From: Bacteroidaceae bacterium
GTDB lineage: Bacteria > Bacteroidota > Bacteroidia > Bacteroidales > Bacteroidaceae
Length of the DNA stretch: 13,047 nucleotides
Assembly: GCA_900769465.1 (NCBI GenBank)
Contig: CAAGGT010000265.1
Coordinates: forward strand, 1-13,047
Reading direction: 5' to 3'
The notes beneath the pieces were generated by a model. That model did no database searches. It saw nothing but the letters and a program-made list of their open reading frames with translations, and was not told the origin of the DNA. Shown here in pieces: positions 5,453 to 13,038 of the stretch. Position 1 is the first letter of the stretch; each line of letters begins with the position of its first letter. A program made the position numbers and the translations under genes.

Positions 5453-6666
5453 TTACACGCGGACAATTAGAGCAGATCGCCGTGAAATTTTACCCGGATC
5501 TATCCGGCGCAGCTCTGAAAGAGTGGATCAAAGACACGCTCGCGAAGATCCGGGCGGAGCGTGAGAGCTCACCGTATTACAACGGCGATCAGATCGACGA
5601 GCTCGACGCCGTGTATAATCTGATATACGGACAGAGAGCCAACGGCAAGACCTTCGAGATATGCCGGAAGATCATCGACGCATATCTCGCGGAAGATCTT
5701 CCGAGCGCATATATAAGACGTCTCGATGAAATGATTAAACCGTCGAATCTGCAAGATCTCTTTAATCCGCATATCGAATATATTATCTCGATGACTAACG
5801 GCGAGTATAACAGTATAGTCTATCGTTCGCGCTGCTTCTATCTCGCACGATATGAGGGTAACGTGAAAGTTAAGCAAGACAAAAAGCCATTCTGCCGAAC
5901 GTATGCGATCAATACAGCGGAAACGACGAAAGGACAAGACAGCGGCGAAATTAAGCTTGTATGCTTCGACGAGTTCATAACGCGCCAGTTCTATTTGTCT
6001 AACGAGTTTATTCTTTTTCAGAATCTTCTTTCGTCGATTATCCGAAATCGTTCCGGCGTTAAGATCTATATGATCGCGAATACTGTTTCAAAGTATGCTC
6101 CATACTTTCGCGAAATGGGCTTGACACGAGTTAAGGATCAGAAGCAAGGAACGATCGAATTGTATAAAATGGGCAAGAGTGAGACGAAGATCGCCGTCGA
6201 GTATTGCAGCGAAAGCAAGGTATCGGAGAAAGTTTCACAATATTACTGCTTCGAGAATCCAGAGATTGAAATGATTACTTCGGGCGCCTGGGAGATCGCT
6301 TTATATCGTCATATCCCGAAAGGCGTCGGAAATGTTCCGCCGGAGCTGACTTTCTACGTCATTTTTGACGATATAACGCTCCGCTGCGGCTTGTATATTT
6401 ATAAAGATTGTCCGCTGATAACAGTCAGCCGACGATATAAGGAAATAATGGATCCGGAGAATAGTATCATATACTCCGACGATCTGGACGATCCGCCGGA
6501 TCCGAATCCGCTTCACCAGACTAATCTCGCTATGACGCCAACGCGAGCGCACGATCTGATCCTTCGACTTATCAAGCAGCACAAGACATTTTTTGATACC
6601 AACGAAGACGGCGAGACGTTCGGCTCGTGGCTTAAATGGGCGACAAAGGGGGCGCTGAAAGTGTGA
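5449..6666 (+). CDS. DNA packaging ATPase, phi29 gp16-like (405 aa)
   Basis: Motor that pumps DNA-terminal protein into the prohead. The start at ATG 5449 overlaps the upstream stop (ATGA), so translation is coupled. Walker A is G61-QRANGKT68 after a hydrophobic strand (VYNLIY). Walker B is I168-KLVCFDEF176, with D174 and E175 for metal and catalysis. The FDEF box is typical of the gp16-type encapsidation proteins of small podophages. It is longer than phi29 gp16 (332 aa); the extra sequence lies mainly in the C-terminal half, where the vestigial nuclease-like domain is expected, and ends in basic residues. The N-terminal 50 residues are helical and charged. phi29 gp16 works with a packaging RNA; none is evident here. 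No small terminase gene is present, as usual in this group. Confidence 0.88.
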   Translation: MITRGQLEQIAVKFYPDLSGAALKEWIKDTLAKIRAERESSPYYNGDQIDELDAVYNLIYGQRANGKTFEICRKIIDAYLAEDLPSAYIRRLDEMIKPSNLQDLFNPHIEYIISMTNGEYNSIVYRSRCFYLARYEGNVKVKQDKKPFCRTYAINTAETTKGQDSGEIKLVCFDEFITRQFYLSNEFILFQNLLSSIIRNRSGVKIYMIANTVSKYAPYFREMGLTRVKDQKQGTIELYKMGKSETKIAVEYCSESKVSEKVSQYYCFENPEIEMITSGAWEIALYRHIPKGVGNVPPELTFYVIFDDITLRCGLYIYKDCPLITVSRRYKEIMDPENSIIYSDDLDDPPDPNPLHQTNLAMTPTRAHDLILRLIKQHKTFFDTNEDGETFGSWLKWATKGALKV

Positions 6667-7928
6667 GAGATATTAATAATAGTAATAGCTGCCTTGACTT
6701 CATTTTTCGCACGCCGAAAAAGCTTGAATTTTCAAGGCTATACAGGTATTATTTCGATATGATCCTTCGGCTCTTATATCGAATACTTATTTTTGAAGAT
6801 ATACCGGAAACAGTTTCAGAGACTTTCTTCAAAATGACGCTATTCACGCAAGGCAAATCTTGCTTTCTTAATGGAAACGTCATTGACGAGGGCGATCAGC
6901 TGCTCGCTCTAAATTGTACAAGAGCGGACACGCCGAGCGTGTATTACATTCCCCGGAAGGTGCTCGTCACGAATCCCAGGCTACGCAAGAGCTATAATAT
7001 AACGCCTGGCGAAGATTGCGAGCTCGTATATATGAGCGAGCCTGACAAGTATGTGCTCTCCGAATACGGCGGCGGCTTGTATGAGCTTATCCGCCGAACT
7101 GCCGTAATGCTTGCAGATAATGATATATCTATCAATATCGCGCAGAAAAATACTCGACTTGTGAATCTCGTCAGTGGAGACACGCAGAACACCGTCGACA
7201 GTATTCGCGCGGTAATTGCTTCGATGTACGAGGGCGAGCCGACGATCGTCGTTAAGTCTTCAATGATCGACAAGCTGCAAGGCGTTCCGATTATGGATAA
7301 GAGCTCACAGCAGAATCTTGTCGAGCTCATAGAAGCGCAGCAGTATATACTTTCTCACTTCTATGAATCGATTGGAATATGCACTCATGACCAGATGAAA
7401 CGCGAGCGCCTTATCACGGCAGAGATCAACGATAACCTGGATCTCGCTCTCTTCAATATTGACGATATGATCGTAACGATCCAGGAAGGGCTTGATAAAG
7501 TAAATGCGATGTTTGGAACGAGTATCACTTGCCGCTTGAATCCGATCATCGAACGCCAACGCGAAGAGGGAGCAGCAGCGGACGCAGCTCCGAGCGACTT
7601 CCAGGAAGAGGAAGCTCAGAGCGAGCCGGAGCCAGAGCCGGAAGCAGCTGCCGAGCCGGAGCCCGAAGAGGCTCCGGAAGAGGAAGCTCAGAGCGAGCCA
7701 GAGCCAGAGCCGGAAGCAGCTGCCGAGCCGGAGCCCGAAGAGGATCCGGAAGAGGAAGCTCAGAGCGAGCCGGAGCCAGAGCCCGAAGCAGCTGCCGAGA
7801 TCCAGGAGAGCGACGTCACGATCGAGATCTCCGGAGATAATAATACTATTATAATAGGGGGTGAAGCTAATGCCGACGCAAAGACGGACGATCCCCCGGA
7901 CGTGGGAGAAGATAGTCTCGGAGAATGA
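6663..7928 (+). CDS. Portal / upper collar connector, gp10-like, with repeat-rich tail (421 aa)
   Basis: Forms the ring at the capsid vertex through which DNA passes. GTG 6663 is chosen as start because AAAGGGGG (6645-6652) sits ten bases upstream and the codon overlaps the previous stop (GTGA); an earlier ATG at 6636 would swallow this site. Residues 1-300 match the size of phi29 gp10 (309 aa) and show family-like features: a short helical N terminus, a beta domain around FLNGNVIDEGDQLLALN (68-84), helices, and IGICTHDQMKRERLITAEIN (237-256). After residue 300 comes an acidic tail absent from phi29: three tandem 24-residue Glu/Pro/Ala repeats (from about 315), then a beta-like ISGDNNTIIIGG segment. 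Its 3' end overlaps the next gene by 59 bases. Confidence 0.85.
   Translation: MRDINNSNSCLDFIFRTPKKLEFSRLYRYYFDMILRLLYRILIFEDIPETVSETFFKMTLFTQGKSCFLNGNVIDEGDQLLALNCTRADTPSVYYIPRKVLVTNPRLRKSYNITPGEDCELVYMSEPDKYVLSEYGGGLYELIRRTAVMLADNDISINIAQKNTRLVNLVSGDTQNTVDSIRAVIASMYEGEPTIVVKSSMIDKLQGVPIMDKSSQQNLVELIEAQQYILSHFYESIGICTHDQMKRERLITAEINDNLDLALFNIDDMIVTIQEGLDKVNAMFGTSITCRLNPIIERQREEGAAADAAPSDFQEEEAQSEPEPEPEAAAEPEPEEAPEEEAQSEPEPEPEAAAEPEPEEDPEEEAQSEPEPEPEAAAEIQESDVTIEISGDNNTIIIGGEANADAKTDDPPDVGEDSLGE
7605..7797 (+). repeat. Three tandem 72-bp repeats inside the portal gene
   Basis: Units begin at 7605, 7677 and 7749; the third is partial and departs near 7797. Each unit encodes 24 residues rich in Glu, Pro and Ala (EEEAQSEPEPEPEAAAEPEP plus four more). 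Copies one and two differ by only a few bases, so the array expanded recently and copy number probably varies. The 72-base period keeps the frame. Confidence 0.95.
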
Positions 7929-8613
7929 TCTATCAGATATTTTTTCAGAATATGATGATCTTCTCGCAGCCATTGACTGTACAGAAGAAGACGCTTTAGA
8001 TCGTATGCTTGAAACGCAGCAAGACGCCATAACAAACTACACGACAGAATATATATATCAAATCTTTCATAACAATCTCGTAGCACACGCGAAAAAGTAT
8101 ACCGAGCTTGTAGCGTTTTATCAGAAATCGCTCTATCCGTTCGATAGCGTAGCACTCGACGAGACATACAGCTCGACGAGGACGCCGGAGCTCACGAGCA
8201 CGAGCTTGTCAGTCGGCACAGGCACGAGCGACAGCGAGCGCAAGCAGAGTATAACGCAGACGAACACGCCGGACACGACTACAACTAATACCCATAGCGT
8301 AAACCCTTATAACGATAGCGGCTTTCGCCCCGAAACGGAAGACAGCACAACAGAGAGCGGCAGCAATACCAACGTTACAAGCTACTCTGGATCCCCGGAT
8401 CACGTCGCGACGAGTTCAAGCGCGAGCTCGACCGTAACCCAGGGAGGACAAGACGTGCTCGAAACAGAACGGCTCACCGTAGGACGCAACGGCAGACGAT
8501 TTCTATTTAATGAGATTATGGATAGTGGTCTGCAAGCACTCGAAAAAATCGACGTGCTCGACCTTATTATCGACGATCTCGCGGACGCTATATTTTTACA
8601 AGTATGGCTATAA
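7870..8613 (+). CDS. Lower collar / head-tail connector-like protein (247 aa)
   Basis: Probably the ring below the portal, in the position of phi29 gp11 (293 aa). The start is ATG 7870, eight bases after AGGGGG (7856-7861) and inside the end of the portal gene. Residues 1-95 are helical and charged. Residues 101-195 are almost wholly Ser, Thr, Gly and Asn, with a central HSVNPYNDSGF (142-152); this low-complexity middle is common in collar proteins of gut podophages. The C terminus (FLFNEIMDSG...VLDLIIDDLADAIFLQVWL) matches my recollection of the 'DIIIDDF...F...VY' ending of lower-collar proteins in small phages. The assignment rests on this ending and gene order; no database search supports it. 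Confidence 0.7.
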   Translation: MPTQRRTIPRTWEKIVSENDLSDIFSEYDDLLAAIDCTEEDALDRMLETQQDAITNYTTEYIYQIFHNNLVAHAKKYTELVAFYQKSLYPFDSVALDETYSSTRTPELTSTSLSVGTGTSDSERKQSITQTNTPDTTTTNTHSVNPYNDSGFRPETEDSTTESGSNTNVTSYSGSPDHVATSSSASSTVTQGGQDVLETERLTVGRNGRRFLFNEIMDSGLQALEKIDVLDLIIDDLADAIFLQVWL

Positions 8614-8615
8614 TT

Positions 8616-8622
8616 AAGGAGG
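8616..8622 (+). promoter_or_regulatory. Strong ribosome site of the capsid gene
   Basis: AAGGAGG lies eight bases before ATG 8631 in an A/T-only context. This is the full consensus, unlike the GGGGG-type sites before most other genes, and fits the most abundant protein. Confidence 0.85.
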
Positions 8623-8630
8623 TTTAAAAA

Positions 8631-10061
8631 ATGCAAGTTAATCAGATTTATGCAATTTTAAATGATATTATGACGGAAGTCACCGGCGGAGCCGTAGAAG
8701 TAGAAGGCTCGCCGGCTCGCGTAATCGTCCAGGAAGATCTTTCTAATATTGCCGATATTGGAACGAAAGTCTTTTCTAATAACTGGCGTGATAAGTACGT
8801 TAATTCTATGATAAATAGAATCGGACGCGAGGTTTTCGTCGATCGTACTTATGAAGGATATGCTCCGAGCGTAGTCCGTGACGCGTGGGAATACGGCTCA
8901 ATAATGAGTAAGACACGCTGCAAGATCTTCGCTGCAAAAGCTAATCCTTCCTGGAGCCTGGAAAGCGGACAGACCGTCAACCAATTCGAGTTCACTCCGC
9001 CCGACGTGATCCAGAAGTTCTATAATCAGAAAGTTGCTTGGCAGATTGATTGCTCATTTACAGAAGTACAGCTTCGCCAGAGCTTCACGAGCGCCGCTGC
9101 AATGAATCGCTTCTTCTCAATGATTGAGAATCGTATCGCGCAGAGTATGACGATCTACATTGATTCTCTTGTAATGAGAGCTATTAATAATTTTATAGGT
9201 GAAAAAATATATTCTTCTAATGGAGTAGTAGATCTTCTCGCCGGCTATAATGCAACGCTTGAAAGCCCTATCACAGCCGCCGACGCTATACTCGATAAGA
9301 ATTTCCTTAGATATGCAGCCCTTCAGATCAAGCTCTACGTTGAGCGCTTCAGAGCTCCGTCAGTGAATTTCAATATCGCAGATGACGACGACGGAAATGT
9401 AACTTTCACGCCCAGGGAATACGCTCACCTTGTTCTTCATTCTGATCTCGCCGCTGGTATGGAAGTATATCTCGAAAGCGATACATATCATAACGATCTC
9501 GTTAAGATAGGAGACTATGAAAAAGTTCCCTTCTGGCAGAGCCAGGGAGACGGCTATCAGCTCGCTACTACTTCGAGAATTGACATTAAGCTCGCGAGCG
9601 ATAATACCCATTCAGTCAATAGAAATTATATTATCGGAGTTCTTTTCGATCGTGATGCGATCGCTATTTGCAATGAGAACAGGCGAACAACTAATGCCTA
9701 TAACGCAAATGGCGAGTATTGGACGAATTTCTATAAAATCGATAGTAGTTTGCTGAATGACTTAGCTGAAAATGGCATTATTTTCGTACTTGGTACCGGC
9801 TCGGTACCGACAGTAACACTCGACAAGAGCACCCTTTCTGTTACCGTCGGCGGCGCGACTGGATCGCTTTCTGCGACAGTATCGCCCGTAGGCTCTGCCG
9901 TTACCTGGAAGAGCTCCGACACAGCTATCGCGACGGTAAGCTCCGGCACCGTTACCGCAGTTAAAGCCGGATCGTGTACTGTTACGGCTTCGATCACAGT
10001 CGACGGCGTAACGTATACAGCAGAGTGCGCGGTAACTGTTGCAGCGCAGAGCAAGAGCTAA
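8631..10061 (+). CDS. Major capsid protein with C-terminal BIG2 Ig-like domain (476 aa)
   Basis: Builds the prohead shell. Residues about 1-385 are the shell part (HK97-like fold expected for phi29 gp8 homologues), with recognisable passages such as SNIADIGTKVFSNNWRDKYV and HLVLHSDLAAGMEVYLESD. Residues 392-471 are a classic bacterial Ig-like (BIG2) domain: VTLDKSTLSVTVGG, then VTWKSSDTAIATV, SGTVTAVKAGSCTVTA and AECAVTV. phi29 gp8 (448 aa) has the same arrangement, where the domain projects from the head surface. A perfect ribosome site precedes it and an intrinsic terminator follows, so its mRNA probably ends here most of the time. No scaffold gene (phi29 gp7) is visible nearby. Confidence 0.9.
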   Translation: MQVNQIYAILNDIMTEVTGGAVEVEGSPARVIVQEDLSNIADIGTKVFSNNWRDKYVNSMINRIGREVFVDRTYEGYAPSVVRDAWEYGSIMSKTRCKIFAAKANPSWSLESGQTVNQFEFTPPDVIQKFYNQKVAWQIDCSFTEVQLRQSFTSAAAMNRFFSMIENRIAQSMTIYIDSLVMRAINNFIGEKIYSSNGVVDLLAGYNATLESPITAADAILDKNFLRYAALQIKLYVERFRAPSVNFNIADDDDGNVTFTPREYAHLVLHSDLAAGMEVYLESDTYHNDLVKIGDYEKVPFWQSQGDGYQLATTSRIDIKLASDNTHSVNRNYIIGVLFDRDAIAICNENRRTTNAYNANGEYWTNFYKIDSSLLNDLAENGIIFVLGTGSVPTVTLDKSTLSVTVGGATGSLSATVSPVGSAVTWKSSDTAIATVSSGTVTAVKAGSCTVTASITVDGVTYTAECAVTVAAQSKS

Positions 10062-10087
10062 GACATCTACACACCAATTTTTTTACA

Positions 10088-10114
10088 GCCGCCGAGCGAT
10101 CGGCGGCTTTTCTT
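10088..10114 (+). terminator. Intrinsic terminator after the capsid gene
   Basis: Stem GCCGCCGA (10088-10095) pairs with TCGGCGGC (10100-10107) around a GCGA tetraloop, followed by TTTTCTT (10108-10114). The next gene's ribosome site begins four bases later and no new promoter is evident, so the two tail genes depend on read-through. The design (GCGA loop, TTTTCTT tail) is the same as at the genome ends. Confidence 0.92.
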
Positions 10115-10128
10115 AAAGGGGGCAAATT

Positions 10129-10608
10129 ATGAATATAACACTTATGACAACAGCCGACGATCCTCGGAAGGTTAACAAGACAACGAACACAATCGCGGCA
10201 GATATTTCTTGCAAGCCGGCGGCGCCGTTCTCGCTGCTCGCGCCCAGGATATTGATTGATTATAGCGCAGCATATCTCGCTTGTAATTACGTTTATATCC
10301 CGGAGCTATCAAGGTATTACTTCGCAGAGCTGAGCTTGCAGACAGGCAAAGAGCTGCTTGTGAGCTGCAAAATAGATGTGCTTAATAGCTTTAATATTTC
10401 CGGAGTGAAATTGATGTGCGTCCGCAGCCAGAGCGCCGGCGTAAATTATATACCCGACGCGAAGCTTCCGGTCGATCCTAATAGAACAAACGTGCAAGGA
10501 CTTCTATTTCCTAAGCAGCCGATAGTATATAAAACGCTGCCAGAAAATCCGCTCACATCACCGAGATATCTTGTAATTATAAATGGAGGTGATCCGAATG
10601 GCAATTAA
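10129..10608 (+). CDS. Tail protein, possibly related to the gp9 N-terminal domain (159 aa)
   Basis: Starts at ATG 10129 behind AAAGGGGGC. It has no membrane segment and looks beta-rich. The passage NYVYIPELSRYYFAELSL (53-70), followed by LLVSCKIDVLNSF, recalls the 'WFYAFVTEL...FEIDVLQTW' stretch near the N terminus of phi29 tail knob gp9, where it belongs to the tube-forming part. The later VNYIPDAKLPVDPNRTN motif is one I associate with structural proteins of gut phi29-like phages. It lies immediately before the tail knob gene and overlaps it by 11 bases, so the two proteins probably assemble together. The link to gp9 is inferred from short motifs. Confidence 0.65.
   Translation: MNITLMTTADDPRKVNKTTNTIAADISCKPAAPFSLLAPRILIDYSAAYLACNYVYIPELSRYYFAELSLQTGKELLVSCKIDVLNSFNISGVKLMCVRSQSAGVNYIPDAKLPVDPNRTNVQGLLFPKQPIVYKTLPENPLTSPRYLVIINGGDPNGN
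10585..10594 (+). promoter_or_regulatory. Ribosome site of the tail knob gene
   Basis: GGAGGTGATC is a full complement of the usual 3' end of 16S rRNA, a few bases before ATG 10598. It decides the start: an in-frame ATG at 10583 lies upstream of this site and is rejected. Confidence 0.85.
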
Positions 10609-12931
10609 TTATGATGTTTGGGGAGCTGAAAGCACTTGGGTTAAAGATACGGCGACGCTGCAAGCTAAGGCGGATATATATACAGCAGCAGCAACGCAAG
10701 ATACATATCAAGAACTTTATAATCTCGGTAAAATCGAGTTAAACACTATCGATAAAAGCGCCTATTTCTATGCAATAGGTAAAGATTGCATATGGTGTAA
10801 CCCTTGCTATATATCGCCGTGGTGGGATACTGATAGCAGCAGCGTCAAGGCAGACGTGCGAGAAGTAAAAGCGAGCAGATCTGAGGATCCGATATACTTT
10901 TGCAATGCAAACGTATCTTCTGAAAATGTCTCATATTCGAGACGATATGCGCCTTTTGTAACATCTACACCGTCAACTAATGCCTATATTACGTCAATCA
11001 CGCTGAAATTTAATTACAAAAAAGTGCTTGCGGTACCGCGTATTTTTTGCGTGGCTGATAGTTTTACCACAGGAGCGCCGCACGAAAGTACGTTTGATAA
11101 TTATTTTAGTACGGATTACTCAAGCTATCCAAGAATTGTTGGAATTGGCTACATTATCCGCTGCGGAGCCGGCGGAGAAGATCAGCGCACATCTACAACA
11201 ACTCGCCGATTTGTACCGATTTTTGACAGAAAATATTATCACTTAGATGTATATTATAATGATAATGAATTCTGGGCGCGGAATGATCTATCGATAATGA
11301 CTAACGGAATAGCTGAGATATGTCCACAAGATATCTATCTTACGCGATCAAGAGTAGATCAGATGGTCGCAACAGCTGATACCGGCTTTCGGGCGCGTTA
11401 TTGTGTCACAAATGAGACTTCAGCAGTTCCTATTTACTATTTTGATCCGGATGATAGTATATGGACGATAAATACAGATACGCACGTTTCAAGCGGTAAT
11501 ACCTATTGCAACCCTTACCCATATATCGCCGTAACTGCTCAAAATCTCGATGATGTCCGAGCATATGTGCTCAAACAAATAGCATATCTCGGATTGCCTT
11601 TTGCTGATACTTCAGACGCTACAATCACTCGCGATAACGCTATCGGAGACGAGCATATATGCTTGCCAGTATTCGACGAGTACGGTATCACAACCGGAGA
11701 ATATAAGACAGGTGCAGCAGCCCTCACGCTGCCAAATGCAGATTGGAACGATAGCCGCGAGGGAGCGGACTACAAGCCGGGAATAATACCGGATAAAGAT
11801 AGCGGAGATCTTACTAATACACGCCCGGAGCGAATTATAAACGCGGGCGGGCTCGAAATGTTCGTTATGACTTATATGGAAGTTGAGAGCTTCGAGCGAT
11901 ATATAACCGGTAATTATTCGCCGACAGAAGTCGCTTTTATCGAAGATTTTAAAGGCACCAATCCGCAAGATTATATAGTATCAGTACAGAAATATCCTTT
12001 TGATTTACCTACGTCTGGGATCGGTCCAACGTCAATATATGTCGGAAAGATTGATACTAACAAGACAGCACTTGCTTTTAGTGCAGATCAATCAAATTGC
12101 TATCTTGATTTCGGCACGATCAGCTTTATCACTGATATCGTTCCTTACTATGATTTTAGAGATTATGATTGTAAAATCGTTCTATTGCTGCCGTTTATCG
12201 GATCGGTAGATCTGGATCCACGTCTCTATATCGGGCACGAGCTCGGATTGATATATAATGTTGATTATTATACCGGGCACGTCACGGCGGAAATTAAGCG
12301 CGACGGGCTCACCGTTGACACAAAAACAAACACTCTTTCAATTACAATACCATTTTTTGCCGGAAATATGGGGCAATATCAGAACTCGCTCGCTCAGACG
12401 CAGCTCGCGATCGAGCAGAGCAAGATCAAGCAGATCACCGGAGCAGTGACTACGCTTGCGTCGATCGGTGGCGTTGGTGCAAGTATGGGAGCCGGGAGCA
12501 CTCTCGGCGGACTTGGAAGCGCAGGCGGAATTGTTCGCGGCGCTTCTAATATGATTCTTGAAAGGATCAATCAAGAATCACTCGAATATACTCTCACCCA
12601 TACGCAGCCGAACGTCGGAAGCATTAGCACAGCTTCGCCAGGAAATGCTATGTTAATGGACGATCGCGCTCGCGTTCTCTTCTGGCGTCCATATATGATT
12701 GATTCATACGAGAGCAAGGCAACAGATACGCGGCTTTCTGGCGCTCAGCTCTACGCGGCAACCGTTGGCAATGCTTGCGCGATACCTGGATATCTATCAG
12801 ATTTCAGCGGATTCACCGTAGCAGCGAGCGCGGAGCTCGCTCAGATCTACACTATCGACGGCACGAAGGCAGCAACCGAGCAAGAGCTTCAAATGATACG
12901 AGCGCAGCTGCTCAAAGGTGTATACATATAA
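10598..12931 (+). CDS. Tail knob, phi29 gp9-like, with hydrophobic membrane-active segment (777 aa)
   Basis: Largest virion protein, expected to form the distal tail that opens the host membrane for DNA. The first ~450 residues are beta-rich with many Tyr, Asp and Thr. The passage KYPFDLPTSGIGPTSIYVG resembles the conserved core of gp9-type proteins. Residues about 613-648 (ITGAVTTLASIGGVGASMGA...LGGLGSAGGIV) are a Gly/Ala/Ile-rich hydrophobic stretch between helical Gln-rich segments, as in the loops of phi29 gp9 that insert into membrane. The C terminus continues in gp9 style (NACAIPGYLSDFSGF). phi29 gp9 is 599 aa, so this one is longer. No peptidoglycan-cutting domain is visible. The stop codon TAA is the first three bases of the right terminal repeat. 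Confidence 0.85.
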   Translation: MAINYDVWGAESTWVKDTATLQAKADIYTAAATQDTYQELYNLGKIELNTIDKSAYFYAIGKDCIWCNPCYISPWWDTDSSSVKADVREVKASRSEDPIYFCNANVSSENVSYSRRYAPFVTSTPSTNAYITSITLKFNYKKVLAVPRIFCVADSFTTGAPHESTFDNYFSTDYSSYPRIVGIGYIIRCGAGGEDQRTSTTTRRFVPIFDRKYYHLDVYYNDNEFWARNDLSIMTNGIAEICPQDIYLTRSRVDQMVATADTGFRARYCVTNETSAVPIYYFDPDDSIWTINTDTHVSSGNTYCNPYPYIAVTAQNLDDVRAYVLKQIAYLGLPFADTSDATITRDNAIGDEHICLPVFDEYGITTGEYKTGAAALTLPNADWNDSREGADYKPGIIPDKDSGDLTNTRPERIINAGGLEMFVMTYMEVESFERYITGNYSPTEVAFIEDFKGTNPQDYIVSVQKYPFDLPTSGIGPTSIYVGKIDTNKTALAFSADQSNCYLDFGTISFITDIVPYYDFRDYDCKIVLLLPFIGSVDLDPRLYIGHELGLIYNVDYYTGHVTAEIKRDGLTVDTKTNTLSITIPFFAGNMGQYQNSLAQTQLAIEQSKIKQITGAVTTLASIGGVGASMGAGSTLGGLGSAGGIVRGASNMILERINQESLEYTLTHTQPNVGSISTASPGNAMLMDDRARVLFWRPYMIDSYESKATDTRLSGAQLYAATVGNACAIPGYLSDFSGFTVAASAELAQIYTIDGTKAATEQELQMIRAQLLKGVYI

Positions 12932-12935
12932 TCAC

Positions 12936-12963
12936 AGCTCCGGAGCGATCCGGAGCTTTTCTT
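12936..12963 (+). terminator. Intrinsic terminator after the tail knob gene
   Basis: Stem AGCTCCGGA (12936-12944) and TCCGGAGCT (12949-12957) with a GCGA loop, then TTTTCTT (12957-12963). It begins four bases after the last stop codon and ends rightward transcription before the origin hairpin. Confidence 0.92.
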
Positions 12964-12967
12964 ATTG

Positions 12968-13038
12968 GTGAAGGAGCTCAGCCTGGAAGCATTGAAAGCG
13001 CTACGCTCTTTCAACACTTCCAAGCTTCACCCCTTCAC
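12968..13038 (-). other. Long imperfect hairpin in right terminal repeat
   Basis: Mirror of the hairpin at 10-80. Read inward from the right end (minus strand) it shows the same five G:U wobbles and G/A oppositions, so any RNA or displaced strand starting at either terminus would have the same fold. Confidence 0.8.

Noticed and set aside
7605..7797. CRISPR-like repeat array
   Set aside because: Units are contiguous without unique spacers and are in frame within the portal gene.
7529..7840. Plus-strand open frame with Arg/Gly/Ser-rich repeats
   Set aside because: A frame shadow of the same 72-base repeats within the portal gene. The repeat period keeps all frames open; no start signal supports it.
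7305..8030. Long minus-strand open frame with repeated Leu/Phe-rich hydrophobic stretches
   Set aside because: It is antisense to the portal repeats and collar start; the hydrophobic repeats are the reverse reading of Glu/Pro/Ala codons. No ribosome site or promoter was seen on that strand.
227..12931. Possible TAG recoding, because none of the 15 genes ends in TAG
   Set aside because: TAA and TGA are used normally and every gene has a sensible length under the standard code. With 15 genes, absence of the rarest stop can be chance.
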